Positions 41,959-49,709 of a stretch of DNA of 64,000 bases are shown piece after piece. The DNA comes from Phycisphaeraceae bacterium (GTDB lineage Bacteria; Planctomycetota; Phycisphaerae; Phycisphaerales; UBA1924). The notes under the pieces were generated by a model, which ran no database searches, had not been told where the DNA came from, and saw only the letters and a program-made list of their open reading frames with translations. Position numbers and translations under genes: made by a program. Every line of letters starts with the position of its first letter. The stretch's first letter is position 1. The stretch spans positions 496,001 through 560,000 of the forward strand of contig JAHBXD010000002.1 in NCBI GenBank assembly GCA_019636695.1, in the 5' to 3' direction.

Positions 41959-44616
41959 ATGCGATGTGCGAAATTGAATATTGCGTCGATTCTCGCCTTG
42001 AGCGGCGTCTGCGCCGTGACGGGCACCTTGAACGCCGACCCCGTCGACGTCAAGAAGCAGGAGATCCCCAGCCCCAGCGCCGCGCAACCTCGCGTCTCGG
42101 CGGAGGCCACCCCGGCGAATACGCGCGGTGTGAACAAGGGGCCGGAAATCTTCTATCGCGGCGTCGGCGGCGAAGCCGTCAACGACGACTGCGCGGATGC
42201 GATCCCGGTCGCCATTCCTTCGACCACGTTCGGCACGACAACGACGGCCACCTTTGACAACAACACGTTCTTCTGCGGCACGAGCACCACGGCCCCCGGC
42301 GTGTGGTACAGCGTCGTCGGCAACGGCAACATCCTGCGAGCCGACACCTGCGGCTTCCGCACCTATGACACCAAGATCACCGTCTACACCGGCGATTGCG
42401 TGAATCTGCTCTGCGTCGGCGGCAACGATGACTCCTGCGGCCTCGGCTCGGCCGTCCAGTGGCAGAGCGTCATGGGCGAAACCTATCTCATCCACGTCCA
42501 CGGCTTCAGCAGCGGCGTCGGCGACTTCGACCTCAACGTTTCCGAATTCCTTCCCTGCGATATCACCTGCGATCCCAACGCCGTTCCCGAGGGCGAGCCT
42601 GACTGCTTCGACTTCTACGTCGACAGCACCAACGGCGGCTGCAACTCCCCCGGCAACCCCACCACCCCGATCGTCGTCAACGGCGACCCGGTGTGCGGCA
42701 CCGCCGGCACTTACCTCGGCCTGTTCGACAACAACACGCCGACCAACCCCAACGACGACTTCGTCACCAACTTCCGCGACACCGACTGGTTCTTCTTCTC
42801 GCTCACCCAGCCGACCACCGTGACGATGACCGTCAACGCCGAGTTCAACTCGCTCGTCGGCTTCATCAACGGCTCGTGCCCCGCGACCAGCTTCATCTCG
42901 TCAGCCTTCGGCACCGAGTGCACGCCCACCACGGTCGTCGCCTCGCTCCAGCCCGGCAACTACTTCGCTTTCGTCGCCCCGAGCAGCTTCGTCGGCGTGG
43001 CGTGCGGCTCTGAATACCAGGTTGCGCTGACCGGCGTGCCCTTCCAGCCGCCCAGCAACGACACCTGCGATCAGGCCATCGCCGTCGCGATCGACAGCTT
43101 CACCATGGGCAGCACCGCCGGCACCAACATCGACAACGGCCTGCCCACCTGCGGCACCAGCATCTCCGGCCCCGGCGTGTGGTTCACCGTCGTCGGTGAC
43201 GGCACCACCCTCACGGCCGAGACCTGCGGCTTCCGCACGTATGACACCAAGATCAACGTCTTCTGCGGCGATTGCGACAACTTCGAGTTCTTCTGCGTCG
43301 GCGGCAACGACGACGCCTGCGGCCTCGGCTCACGCGTCACCTGGTGCTCCGAAGCCGGCACGACCTACTACATCCTCGTCCAGGGCTTCGGCGGCCAGTC
43401 CGGCGATTTCGAACTCGCTGTCCTCAGCAACGGCATCGGCTGCTCCACGCCTCCGCCCTGCGCTCCGTGCGACATCACCCCGATGGGCACCCCCGAGGGC
43501 GAGCCGAACTGCTTCGACTTCTACGTCGACGCCACCAACGGCGGCTGCAACAGCACGCCCAACGTCTTCGGCGCTATCGCCTGCGGCGAAACCGTCACCG
43601 GCACTGCCGGCACCTTCCTCGGCCTGTTCGACAACAACACGCCGACCAACCCCAACGACGACTTCGTCACCAACTTCCGCGACACCGACTGGTTCCTCTT
43701 CACCATCAACGAGCCGCAGCGCGTCCGCGTGACTGCAACCGCCGAGTTCCCGGTCCTCACCGGCGTCGTCAACCTCAACAACTGCTTCAGCCCCTCCTTC
43801 GCCTTCTTCACCACGGCCAACGAGTGCCTCCCGGCGGTGGCCAGCGGCCTCCTCCAGCCCGGCACCTATGCCGTCTTCGTCGCGCCGAGCGTCTTCTCCG
43901 GCGTGCCCTGCGGTCGCGAATACAACGTCATGCTCGAGTGCGAGGATGTCGTCCTGCCGCCCAATGACTTCTGCGAAGATGCCATCCACATCGGCGTCGG
44001 CGTCACCAGCGGCACAACCAGCGGCACGACCTTCGACGCCGCTCCGTTCTGCGGCACCAGCAACACCGCCCCGGGCGTGTGGTACCGCGTCACCGGCACC
44101 GGCAACACCATGACCGCCGAAACCTGCGGCTTCCGCACCTACGACACCAAGATCAGCGTCTACTGCGGCGACTGCACCAACCTCATCTGCATCGGCGGAA
44201 ACGACGACGCCTGCGGCCTCGGCTCACGCGTCACCTGGTGCTCCGAAGCCGGCGCTGACTACCTCATCCTCGTCCACGGCTTCAGCAGCGCCGTTGGTGA
44301 CTTCGACCTCTTCATCCTCGACAACGGCATCTCCTGCGGCGGCGCCATCGACTGCCCCGACAGCGGCACCCCCTGCCAGGCCGACCTCTCCGGCTCCAGC
44401 GACCCCAACGACCCCGCCTACGGCGTGCCGGATGGCCAGGTCGATGCTTCCGACTTCTTCTACTTCCTCGACCAGTTCGTCGCCGGCAACCTCGCCGTCG
44501 CCGACCTCAGCGGCTCCAGCGATCCCAACGATCCGGGCTACGGCGTGCCCGATGGCGTCATCGATGCCAGCGACTTCTTCTACTTCCTCGACATCTTCGT
44601 CGCCGGCTGCCCGTAA
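41959..44616 (+). CDS. Large secreted modular repeat protein with dockerin-like tail
   Basis: 885 aa. The ATG at 41959 has a strong GGAGGAAGG and gives a signal peptide (MRCAKLNIASILALSGVCAV, cleaved near NADP). The mature chain alternates two module types, A-B-A-B-A. A modules (from about 42178, 43060 and 43960) share CGTSxTAPGVWYxVxGxG, ETCGFRTYDTKI and GNDDxCGLGS with several Cys. B modules (from about 42556 and 43466) share PEGEPxCFDFYVD and GLFDNNTPTNPNDDFVTN. The end has two dockerin-like repeats, each with DLSGSSDPNDPxYGVPDG, then xxDASDFFYFLDxFVAG, resembling paired calcium-binding EF-hand loops. Codons end almost always in C. A surface adhesin or matrix protein is likely; no enzyme motif is seen. 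A good intrinsic terminator follows. Confidence 0.85.
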   Translation: MRCAKLNIASILALSGVCAVTGTLNADPVDVKKQEIPSPSAAQPRVSAEATPANTRGVNKGPEIFYRGVGGEAVNDDCADAIPVAIPSTTFGTTTTATFDNNTFFCGTSTTAPGVWYSVVGNGNILRADTCGFRTYDTKITVYTGDCVNLLCVGGNDDSCGLGSAVQWQSVMGETYLIHVHGFSSGVGDFDLNVSEFLPCDITCDPNAVPEGEPDCFDFYVDSTNGGCNSPGNPTTPIVVNGDPVCGTAGTYLGLFDNNTPTNPNDDFVTNFRDTDWFFFSLTQPTTVTMTVNAEFNSLVGFINGSCPATSFISSAFGTECTPTTVVASLQPGNYFAFVAPSSFVGVACGSEYQVALTGVPFQPPSNDTCDQAIAVAIDSFTMGSTAGTNIDNGLPTCGTSISGPGVWFTVVGDGTTLTAETCGFRTYDTKINVFCGDCDNFEFFCVGGNDDACGLGSRVTWCSEAGTTYYILVQGFGGQSGDFELAVLSNGIGCSTPPPCAPCDITPMGTPEGEPNCFDFYVDATNGGCNSTPNVFGAIACGETVTGTAGTFLGLFDNNTPTNPNDDFVTNFRDTDWFLFTINEPQRVRVTATAEFPVLTGVVNLNNCFSPSFAFFTTANECLPAVASGLLQPGTYAVFVAPSVFSGVPCGREYNVMLECEDVVLPPNDFCEDAIHIGVGVTSGTTSGTTFDAAPFCGTSNTAPGVWYRVTGTGNTMTAETCGFRTYDTKISVYCGDCTNLICIGGNDDACGLGSRVTWCSEAGADYLILVHGFSSAVGDFDLFILDNGISCGGAIDCPDSGTPCQADLSGSSDPNDPAYGVPDGQVDASDFFYFLDQFVAGNLAVADLSGSSDPNDPGYGVPDGVIDASDFFYFLDIFVAGCP
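42715..42792 (+). repeat. 78-base direct repeat, copy 1 (copy 2 at 43618-43695)
   Basis: The 78 bases 42715-42792 and 43618-43695, inside the two B modules of the secreted protein, look identical base for base. Since the flanking parts of the modules have diverged, this suggests recent duplication or gene conversion. Confidence 0.85.
43306..43359 (+). repeat. 54-base direct repeat, copy 1 (copy 2 at 44200-44253)
   Basis: Bases 43306-43359 and 44200-44253, in the second and third A modules (encoding NDDACGLGSRVTWCSEAG), are identical. The copy in the first A module (near 42424) differs at many sites. Confidence 0.85.
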
Positions 44617-44699
44617 GCAGGTTCGAACAGGCGGCGCATCACGCCGCCACGCTCGCCGCGGGCGTTACGCGGCACATGTTTGCTGTTAACTGACCCACC

Positions 44700-44734
44700 A
44701 GGCCCGCGTCCGTATGGCGCGGGCCTTGGTTTTT
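44700..44734 (+). terminator. Intrinsic terminator of the secreted repeat protein gene
   Basis: AGGCCCGCG (44700-44708) pairs perfectly with CGCGGGCCT (44718-44726) around a nine-base loop. It is followed by TGGTTTTT, 84 bases after the stop codon. Confidence 0.85.
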
Positions 44735-44743
44735 ACTCTGCGC

Positions 44744-45799
44744 CTATCCCCTGGCCCGACCATCCCCCGCGCGCTCGCCCCTGAACACCCCAGGCCCGAT
44801 CCACGCCAACCCGAGAGCCCCCAGCACAAGGTTCACGACCCCTTCCCCAGCCGCCACCGCAACCGCAAGCACCGGGCCGATCTCGGCCCCGCCCATGCCG
44901 ATGATCGCCGCGAGCTTGGCCACGCCGCCCTCGCGCACGCCGACCATCACCGGCGACATCACGCCGATCATGAAAAACGCCAACGCCAGCAGCATTGCTT
45001 CACTCGCGCCGAGCGGGTGCCCCAGCACATGCGCCACCACTTGAAACCTCGCCGCCTGCACGGCCAGATCCACCAGGCGGAGCAACATCGTCACCCCCAC
45101 CACCCGGCCATCGCTGAGAATCAAAAAGCCCGAATGCAGGTTTGCAAACGCCTCGGTGCGCACAGCGCGCCGCACCACACCCAGGCGCAAAGCATCCGCC
45201 CAGCGCGCGAGCCTCGCTAAACCCTGCTCGCCACGAAACCAGCGCGCCCCGAGCACAAGCAGCGCTGTCACCACCGACGCACCCGCCGCGGCGATCGCAA
45301 TCGCCGTGAAATCCAGCCCCCCTCGCGCCCACGCCCCCCCCAGCACCGGCGCGGGCGCGGCGACCACAATCACCCCCATCGCCGCAAACCACGCCCCGAT
45401 GACCAGCAGCGGCAATCCATCGCGCCGGCGATGCACCAGCACCCGCACCAGCAGGCTGAACTTGAAAGGCACCACCGCCGACAACGTTGCCAGGGCATTG
45501 GTGGCCTGCACGTCGATCAGCCGCAACCGACGCACCGGCAACAGCGTCATCCAGAAGATCAGCCCGTTGATCGCCACCGTCGCGACCGAGAGCGCCGCGA
45601 ACGCGCCGATCTGCCCCGCGGTCGCCTCACGCAAACGCGGCAGCGCTTCGTGCCCGATCGCCTGCACGACCACCCACCACAGCACGCCCACCGCCGCCGC
45701 GATAATGACCCCCCGCACAGCCACGCGAACCCACGACCGGCGCACCGAGGCCGCCTGTTCCGCGTCAGCATGCCCCGCACCCCTCTGGCCGATGTCCAT
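44744..45799 (-). CDS. Flippase-like/LPG-synthase transmembrane (UPF0104) protein
   Basis: 351 aa from the ATG at 45799, five bases after the upstream gene's stop; the longer frame to 46009 lies inside that gene. Seven to eight hydrophobic helices run through the chain. The family pattern is seen in LSAVVPFKFSLLVRVLVHRRRDGLP (polar residues and Arg pair after a helix), VGVTMLLRLVDLAVQAARFQVVAHVLG and GVMSPVMVGVREGGVAKLAA. This membrane domain is shared with lysylphosphatidylglycerol synthases and many glycolipid-pathway proteins, but the catalytic C-terminal domain of MprF is absent. Pairing with a GT-C glycosyltransferase suggests handling of a lipid-linked sugar. Confidence 0.8.
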   Translation of the reverse strand: MDIGQRGAGHADAEQAASVRRSWVRVAVRGVIIAAAVGVLWWVVVQAIGHEALPRLREATAGQIGAFAALSVATVAINGLIFWMTLLPVRRLRLIDVQATNALATLSAVVPFKFSLLVRVLVHRRRDGLPLLVIGAWFAAMGVIVVAAPAPVLGGAWARGGLDFTAIAIAAAGASVVTALLVLGARWFRGEQGLARLARWADALRLGVVRRAVRTEAFANLHSGFLILSDGRVVGVTMLLRLVDLAVQAARFQVVAHVLGHPLGASEAMLLALAFFMIGVMSPVMVGVREGGVAKLAAIIGMGGAEIGPVLAVAVAAGEGVVNLVLGALGLAWIGPGVFRGERAGDGRARG

Positions 45800-45804
45800 G
45801 CAGG

Positions 45805-47889
45805 TCACTCCAGCCGCACGATGATCTTCATCGGCACTTCGACGCCGTGGGGCCAGCGCCAGACCGTAGCCCCGGCCTGATGCGCCCACGCGGCCACCCG
45901 CGCCGGGGTCAGCAGCGGGTCGTTCCACTCCGAAGCCGCGAGTCGGGCAAGTTCCGGGAAACTGATCAGGACATACCGCACATCGCGATCGCGCATGGCC
46001 CTTGTCCACGCCCGCGGATCATCAGGCTGCTCACGCATCAACCGCCCGAGCATCGAAGTATCCCACGTCGTCGCATAAATGACCGGCCGTCGAAGGTAGA
46101 ACGGCGTGGCGTCGCCGATCAACAGCACGGTCTCGCCCGATGCCAGACCGAGATTGACAAACCGCCAGTCAGACGATTGCGCGAGCACGCGTGCTCGCTC
46201 ATCTTCCGGAAGTCGACGAAGCGAGTCGCGGAAGAGCGTGCCGCTCAGTCCTTGCGTGCCGGTGACCAGGTGTTCGTTGGGCATGCCGTCGTTCTGACGC
46301 GCGAAATTCCAACCCGCCAGCGCCATCTGCACAAGCACCGTTGCCGCAAACACCGTGCACACGATCTTCTTCGCCCGGTTCGACCCGCCTCGGGCAATCG
46401 CCGTCGCCGCGGCAAGGCCGCACAACACCCCGCCCGTGGCGGCAATCGGCAGCAGAAACCGCGATTGAAGATGCGTTGCCGTCAACCAGGCGACCAATTG
46501 CACAGCCATCGCCGCCACAAGCACCCGACCGATGCGCGGGCCGGTGCGAATCGACGCGATCGACGCGACAAGCACCGCAGGCGCAAAAAGGCCCCACTGC
46601 GTGTGCGCAAACCCGCGTCCCTGATCGCCGATCGGCGCCGCCAGAAGCGCCAGCCTTCCGAGCAACCCTTCGTGTGCAAAATGGGCCGAGGCATACCTCG
46701 CAACCTGCTCGTGCGTCCAGTGCGCCGAACCGAATATGCCGCTGAAATACGGGAAAACCGGGTTGCCGCCGTACGCCGCATTCCGCACAAGCCACGGCGC
46801 GAGCATCGCCGAACCCACCGCCGCTCCGACCACCAGCATCCGCCATGCATCGCGTGCGTGCATGCGCCTCTGCCCGAACAGCAGGCACGCCGCGACCGGC
46901 GCGACGAACAACATCGCCGTAGGTTTGACGCCGCACGCCGCGCCGACAAGCACCGCGCTGATCACGCTCCGACGCACAGGCCCCAGGCGCGGCTCGCTGC
47001 ACGCCACGATGGTGACCGATGCGAAGAACACCACCGTCGCGTCGTTATACGCCAGCGAGCCGACCACGATCATCCACGGCGTGGCAAGCACCAGGGCACA
47101 GGCCAGCCAGCCGGCGCACTCCTCCGCCGGCGAAGCTCGGCGATCAGACGCACACGCCGAGAGCACCGCACACCGCACACCCCATCCGGCCAGCACCGTG
47201 CACCACGCATGCAGAAAATGGCACGCCGAAACCCGCCACCCCGAATCGGCAAGCAATCCGGCTGTCGGGTCGGCAAACGACGCCGCGGCCAGATGCGCAA
47301 ACGCCGCTTCGAGATACCCGGGAAGATACGAATAGACATTGTGCTCAACAGGGTGCACGCGCCCCGCCGCCAGCCACTCCTGGGGTAGTTGCAGGTGATA
47401 ACTGAGCGCGTCATACCCGCCGAACTCACTCGACCACAGCACCCCGGGCGGGTTGCACGCCGCCACGATCAACAGACACACCGGCGGCGCACACAGCCAC
47501 CATGCGGGCGAAGGCAAAATGAAATGCGCACGCCCTGCCGACAGAAGTGCCCGGCACAGCAACCCCCACCCCACCGCCAGAATCGAAATCGCCGGCCACG
47601 ATGAAAGCAGCCCCAGTGCAAAAACCGCATGCGCAAGCGACAACTGCACCGCAAGCCCGAACCCGAGCCGCAGCAGCCAGATAGCCCGCGCACCAGCCCA
47701 AAGCCGATCGCCCAGCGTGCCCCATCCCGCAGCGCTCAGCAGATACAACCCCGCCCAGCCTCCTGCGGTCGCCAAGGTCAGCAAGACCGACCCGAAACTC
47801 GCAGCAAACGGGGCATCGCGCCCGATCGCGCTGAAGACCACAAGGCAGACCGCCGCCAGCAGCACCCCTCCGCCCAGGGTCGCGCGCAT
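45805..47889 (-). CDS. GT-C type membrane glycosyltransferase
   Basis: 694 aa from the ATG at 47889; a GTG at 47928 would add 13 residues, and neither has a clear Shine-Dalgarno. At least ten hydrophobic helices are visible in the first 540 residues, followed by a soluble C-terminal domain. The loop after the early helices has SSEFGGYDALSYHLQLPQEWLAAG, in which the YDALSYHLQLP segment resembles the acidic substrate loop of PMT/ArnT-like GT-C enzymes. SYLPGYLEAAF and GVKPTAMLFVAPVAA continue the pattern. The enzyme would move a sugar from a polyprenyl-phosphate donor at the outer membrane face. It forms an operon with the flippase-like gene. Confidence 0.8.
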   Translation of the reverse strand: MRATLGGGVLLAAVCLVVFSAIGRDAPFAASFGSVLLTLATAGGWAGLYLLSAAGWGTLGDRLWAGARAIWLLRLGFGLAVQLSLAHAVFALGLLSSWPAISILAVGWGLLCRALLSAGRAHFILPSPAWWLCAPPVCLLIVAACNPPGVLWSSEFGGYDALSYHLQLPQEWLAAGRVHPVEHNVYSYLPGYLEAAFAHLAAASFADPTAGLLADSGWRVSACHFLHAWCTVLAGWGVRCAVLSACASDRRASPAEECAGWLACALVLATPWMIVVGSLAYNDATVVFFASVTIVACSEPRLGPVRRSVISAVLVGAACGVKPTAMLFVAPVAACLLFGQRRMHARDAWRMLVVGAAVGSAMLAPWLVRNAAYGGNPVFPYFSGIFGSAHWTHEQVARYASAHFAHEGLLGRLALLAAPIGDQGRGFAHTQWGLFAPAVLVASIASIRTGPRIGRVLVAAMAVQLVAWLTATHLQSRFLLPIAATGGVLCGLAAATAIARGGSNRAKKIVCTVFAATVLVQMALAGWNFARQNDGMPNEHLVTGTQGLSGTLFRDSLRRLPEDERARVLAQSSDWRFVNLGLASGETVLLIGDATPFYLRRPVIYATTWDTSMLGRLMREQPDDPRAWTRAMRDRDVRYVLISFPELARLAASEWNDPLLTPARVAAWAHQAGATVWRWPHGVEVPMKIIVRLE

Positions 47890-47964
47890 GGTCGGCGTCC
47901 GGCGATCATGTGATGCAACCTGGCCCACGGCGAGCAGTCTACGGCCTTCGCACGCAACACGCGG

Positions 47965-48870
47965 TCATGCTGCGTTCGACGGCGAGAGCGGCCGCAAGGC
48001 TCGGCGAACGCCCGCGATCTTGGCAAGTGCCTTCAGCCGTTCCGTTTGCAGCGGCGTCAAATCCGTAAACCGCACGCCCAACACTTGATGACGGCTATCC
48101 TGCGTCCTCGCCCAGACAATGACACCCTGAAGCCGCAGCACGCCGTCCACGCACCGAAGCTTGAGTTTGCGGCACTTGTCGAGCTTGGGTGGATGACGTC
48201 CTTTGAACATCACCTTCATCCCGCCCGCGGAGAGGTCAATCACCTCGCCGAGGTTGCTCCGGAGCAACTCGCACACCATGCGCCCGTGCCGCCGAGGGCT
48301 GGGCTTCTCGCCCGACGGTTGCGCCTGCTGTTCACGCGGCGAAGTCTCCGGCCAGTGCAGTTGGTGCGATACGGCGTCCTTCCCGCTCGCGGATTCGGGC
48401 GCCTGCTCCGAGGCGATCATCCGCGGTGCTGAGTTTTCGAGACGATCCCAATACTCCGCCACGCACCGGCCGCGCCGATCAACCTTGGCTGCATCCTTGC
48501 CCAGGAGTTTCAACTTCGCCGAACGACGCAGGGCCGTTCCCAGCAGCTCTTCAAAATGGTCACGCCCCCACGTCTGTCGCAGGGCCAGCAGATGCCCGAG
48601 GTCTGGAAGGCGATCCCCCTCGCCCATGCCGCAGAACCACATCCAGTCCAGGCGATACGCCGCTTTGGAGAGCAGTTCCGCGTCCGACGTCACATGTTCC
48701 AGGAACCCCAGGTAGTACAACTTGAACGCCACGACCGGGTCGAGCGTGCAGTTCGGCGGCAACGCCATGTCGCGCGCCGGCGAAAAGTCGATCGCCCCGA
48801 GTACCGCTCGAAACGGGTGGTTGGTCGGCACGCGGGTTTCAAATGACTGGGTCGGAGCAGGCTGATCCAT
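47965..48870 (-). CDS. Transposase N-terminal (DUF772-like) domain fused to PilZ
   Basis: 301 aa from the ATG at 48870, chosen because GGAG stands five bases ahead; 48873 (ATG) and 48885 (GTG) are alternatives. Residues 16-112 read like the InsH/DUF772 N-terminal domain of IS5/IS1182 transposases: TLDPVVAFKLYYLGFLEHVT, then SDAELLSKAAYRLDWMWFCG, then LPDLGHLLALRQTWG and HFEELL. The DDE catalytic domain is missing. A polar linker (113-192) leads to a PilZ domain (193-285) with both c-di-GMP motifs intact: RRHGR (193-197) and DLSAGG (212-217). A c-di-GMP-sensing protein with an exapted DNA- or protein-binding module is the likely reading. Divergent from the PilZ-J-domain gene, 191 bases away. 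Confidence 0.8.
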   Translation of the reverse strand: MDQPAPTQSFETRVPTNHPFRAVLGAIDFSPARDMALPPNCTLDPVVAFKLYYLGFLEHVTSDAELLSKAAYRLDWMWFCGMGEGDRLPDLGHLLALRQTWGRDHFEELLGTALRRSAKLKLLGKDAAKVDRRGRCVAEYWDRLENSAPRMIASEQAPESASGKDAVSHQLHWPETSPREQQAQPSGEKPSPRRHGRMVCELLRSNLGEVIDLSAGGMKVMFKGRHPPKLDKCRKLKLRCVDGVLRLQGVIVWARTQDSRHQVLGVRFTDLTPLQTERLKALAKIAGVRRALRPLSPSNAA

Positions 48871-49061
48871 CATGTCTCCGTCCACAAGAAATGGGCCTAC
48901 CCGCGACGATCGCCCCGCGGCGATCCGTCGCCCCCAGCATTTGTGGGAATCGACCGTCCGAAGTCCCCGCTTGAGTTTCCATCAAATGTAAAGGTCCGAG
49001 AACACGCTCGCGGTGCTCCCGATCCTCAAGATCAAACCCCGCATCGCCGACCACTCTCGAC

Positions 49062-49694
49062 ATGGCCCGAGTTCTCGCATGGAAAACGCGCAAGCCGCAC
49101 CGGCCCAGAAACGATGTGCGTTATCCCTCGCAGGGTTTGATCTGCCCGCTCGGCTCCATCGTGGATATCTCCGCTTCAGGCATGCGCATCCGGGGCGAGG
49201 GCCAGCCCCCCCTCGAACAAGGCCGCCGAGACACCTTCACGATCAACGCCGGCGGACGCAAACTCACGATCAATGCCTGCGTGATGTGGGTCCGCCGCTC
49301 GGGCATCCGCACGCGCCGCTTTGAAATGGGCATCCGCTTCGAAGACCAGCGCCCCGCCATGCGCCGGCTGCTCCAATACGTGGGCGAATACGGCCACATC
49401 CCGGGCAAGGGCGAGTGCGGCTCCGCAGAGGGCTCGCGCCCCTCGGGTCAACTCTCCGCTGAAGTCGAAATCGAAGACCTCTACGCCGTACTCGGCATCC
49501 CCGAAGACGCCGACGCCGCGCAGATCCGAGCACGCTACCGCGAACTGGCGCACTCGCTCCACCCCGACCGATGCACCGACCCCGATGCCCCGGCACGCTT
49601 TGCGCACATCAGTAAGTGCTATCGCGTATTGCGCGACCCCGCGACACGGGAACGATACGACGAACTTCGCGGACGCTCTTCGCGTGCGGCGTAG
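49062..49694 (+). CDS. PilZ domain fused to a C-terminal J-domain
   Basis: 210 aa. The PilZ domain (about 16-105) has RNDVR (16-20) and DISASG (35-40), the two c-di-GMP-contacting motifs, and ends in RFEMGIRFEDQ. A short linker leads to a J-domain (139-205): DLYAVLGIPEDADAAQIRA, then RYRELAHSLHPDRCTDP with the HPD motif at 167-169, then ISKCYRVLRDPATRERYDEL. The J-domain stimulates Hsp70 (DnaK) ATPase activity, so this protein may recruit DnaK in response to c-di-GMP. No Gly/Phe or zinc-finger region of classical DnaJ is present. The ATG at 49062 has no clear Shine-Dalgarno. Divergent from the other PilZ fusion; convergent with the protease-like gene. Confidence 0.88.
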   Translation: MARVLAWKTRKPHRPRNDVRYPSQGLICPLGSIVDISASGMRIRGEGQPPLEQGRRDTFTINAGGRKLTINACVMWVRRSGIRTRRFEMGIRFEDQRPAMRRLLQYVGEYGHIPGKGECGSAEGSRPSGQLSAEVEIEDLYAVLGIPEDADAAQIRARYRELAHSLHPDRCTDPDAPARFAHISKCYRVLRDPATRERYDELRGRSSRAA

Positions 49695-49709
49695 CCGACA
49701 GCCGCGACG

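Noticed and set aside
45847..47388. 513-codon plus-strand frame opposite the GT-C gene
   Set aside because: Arg/His/Pro-rich translation with no domain; antisense shadow.
47965..48870. A degenerate insertion sequence because of the transposase-like domain
   Set aside because: The reading frame is intact, the PilZ part is complete, and no terminal inverted repeats or target-site duplications are visible nearby. A domesticated fusion gene fits better.
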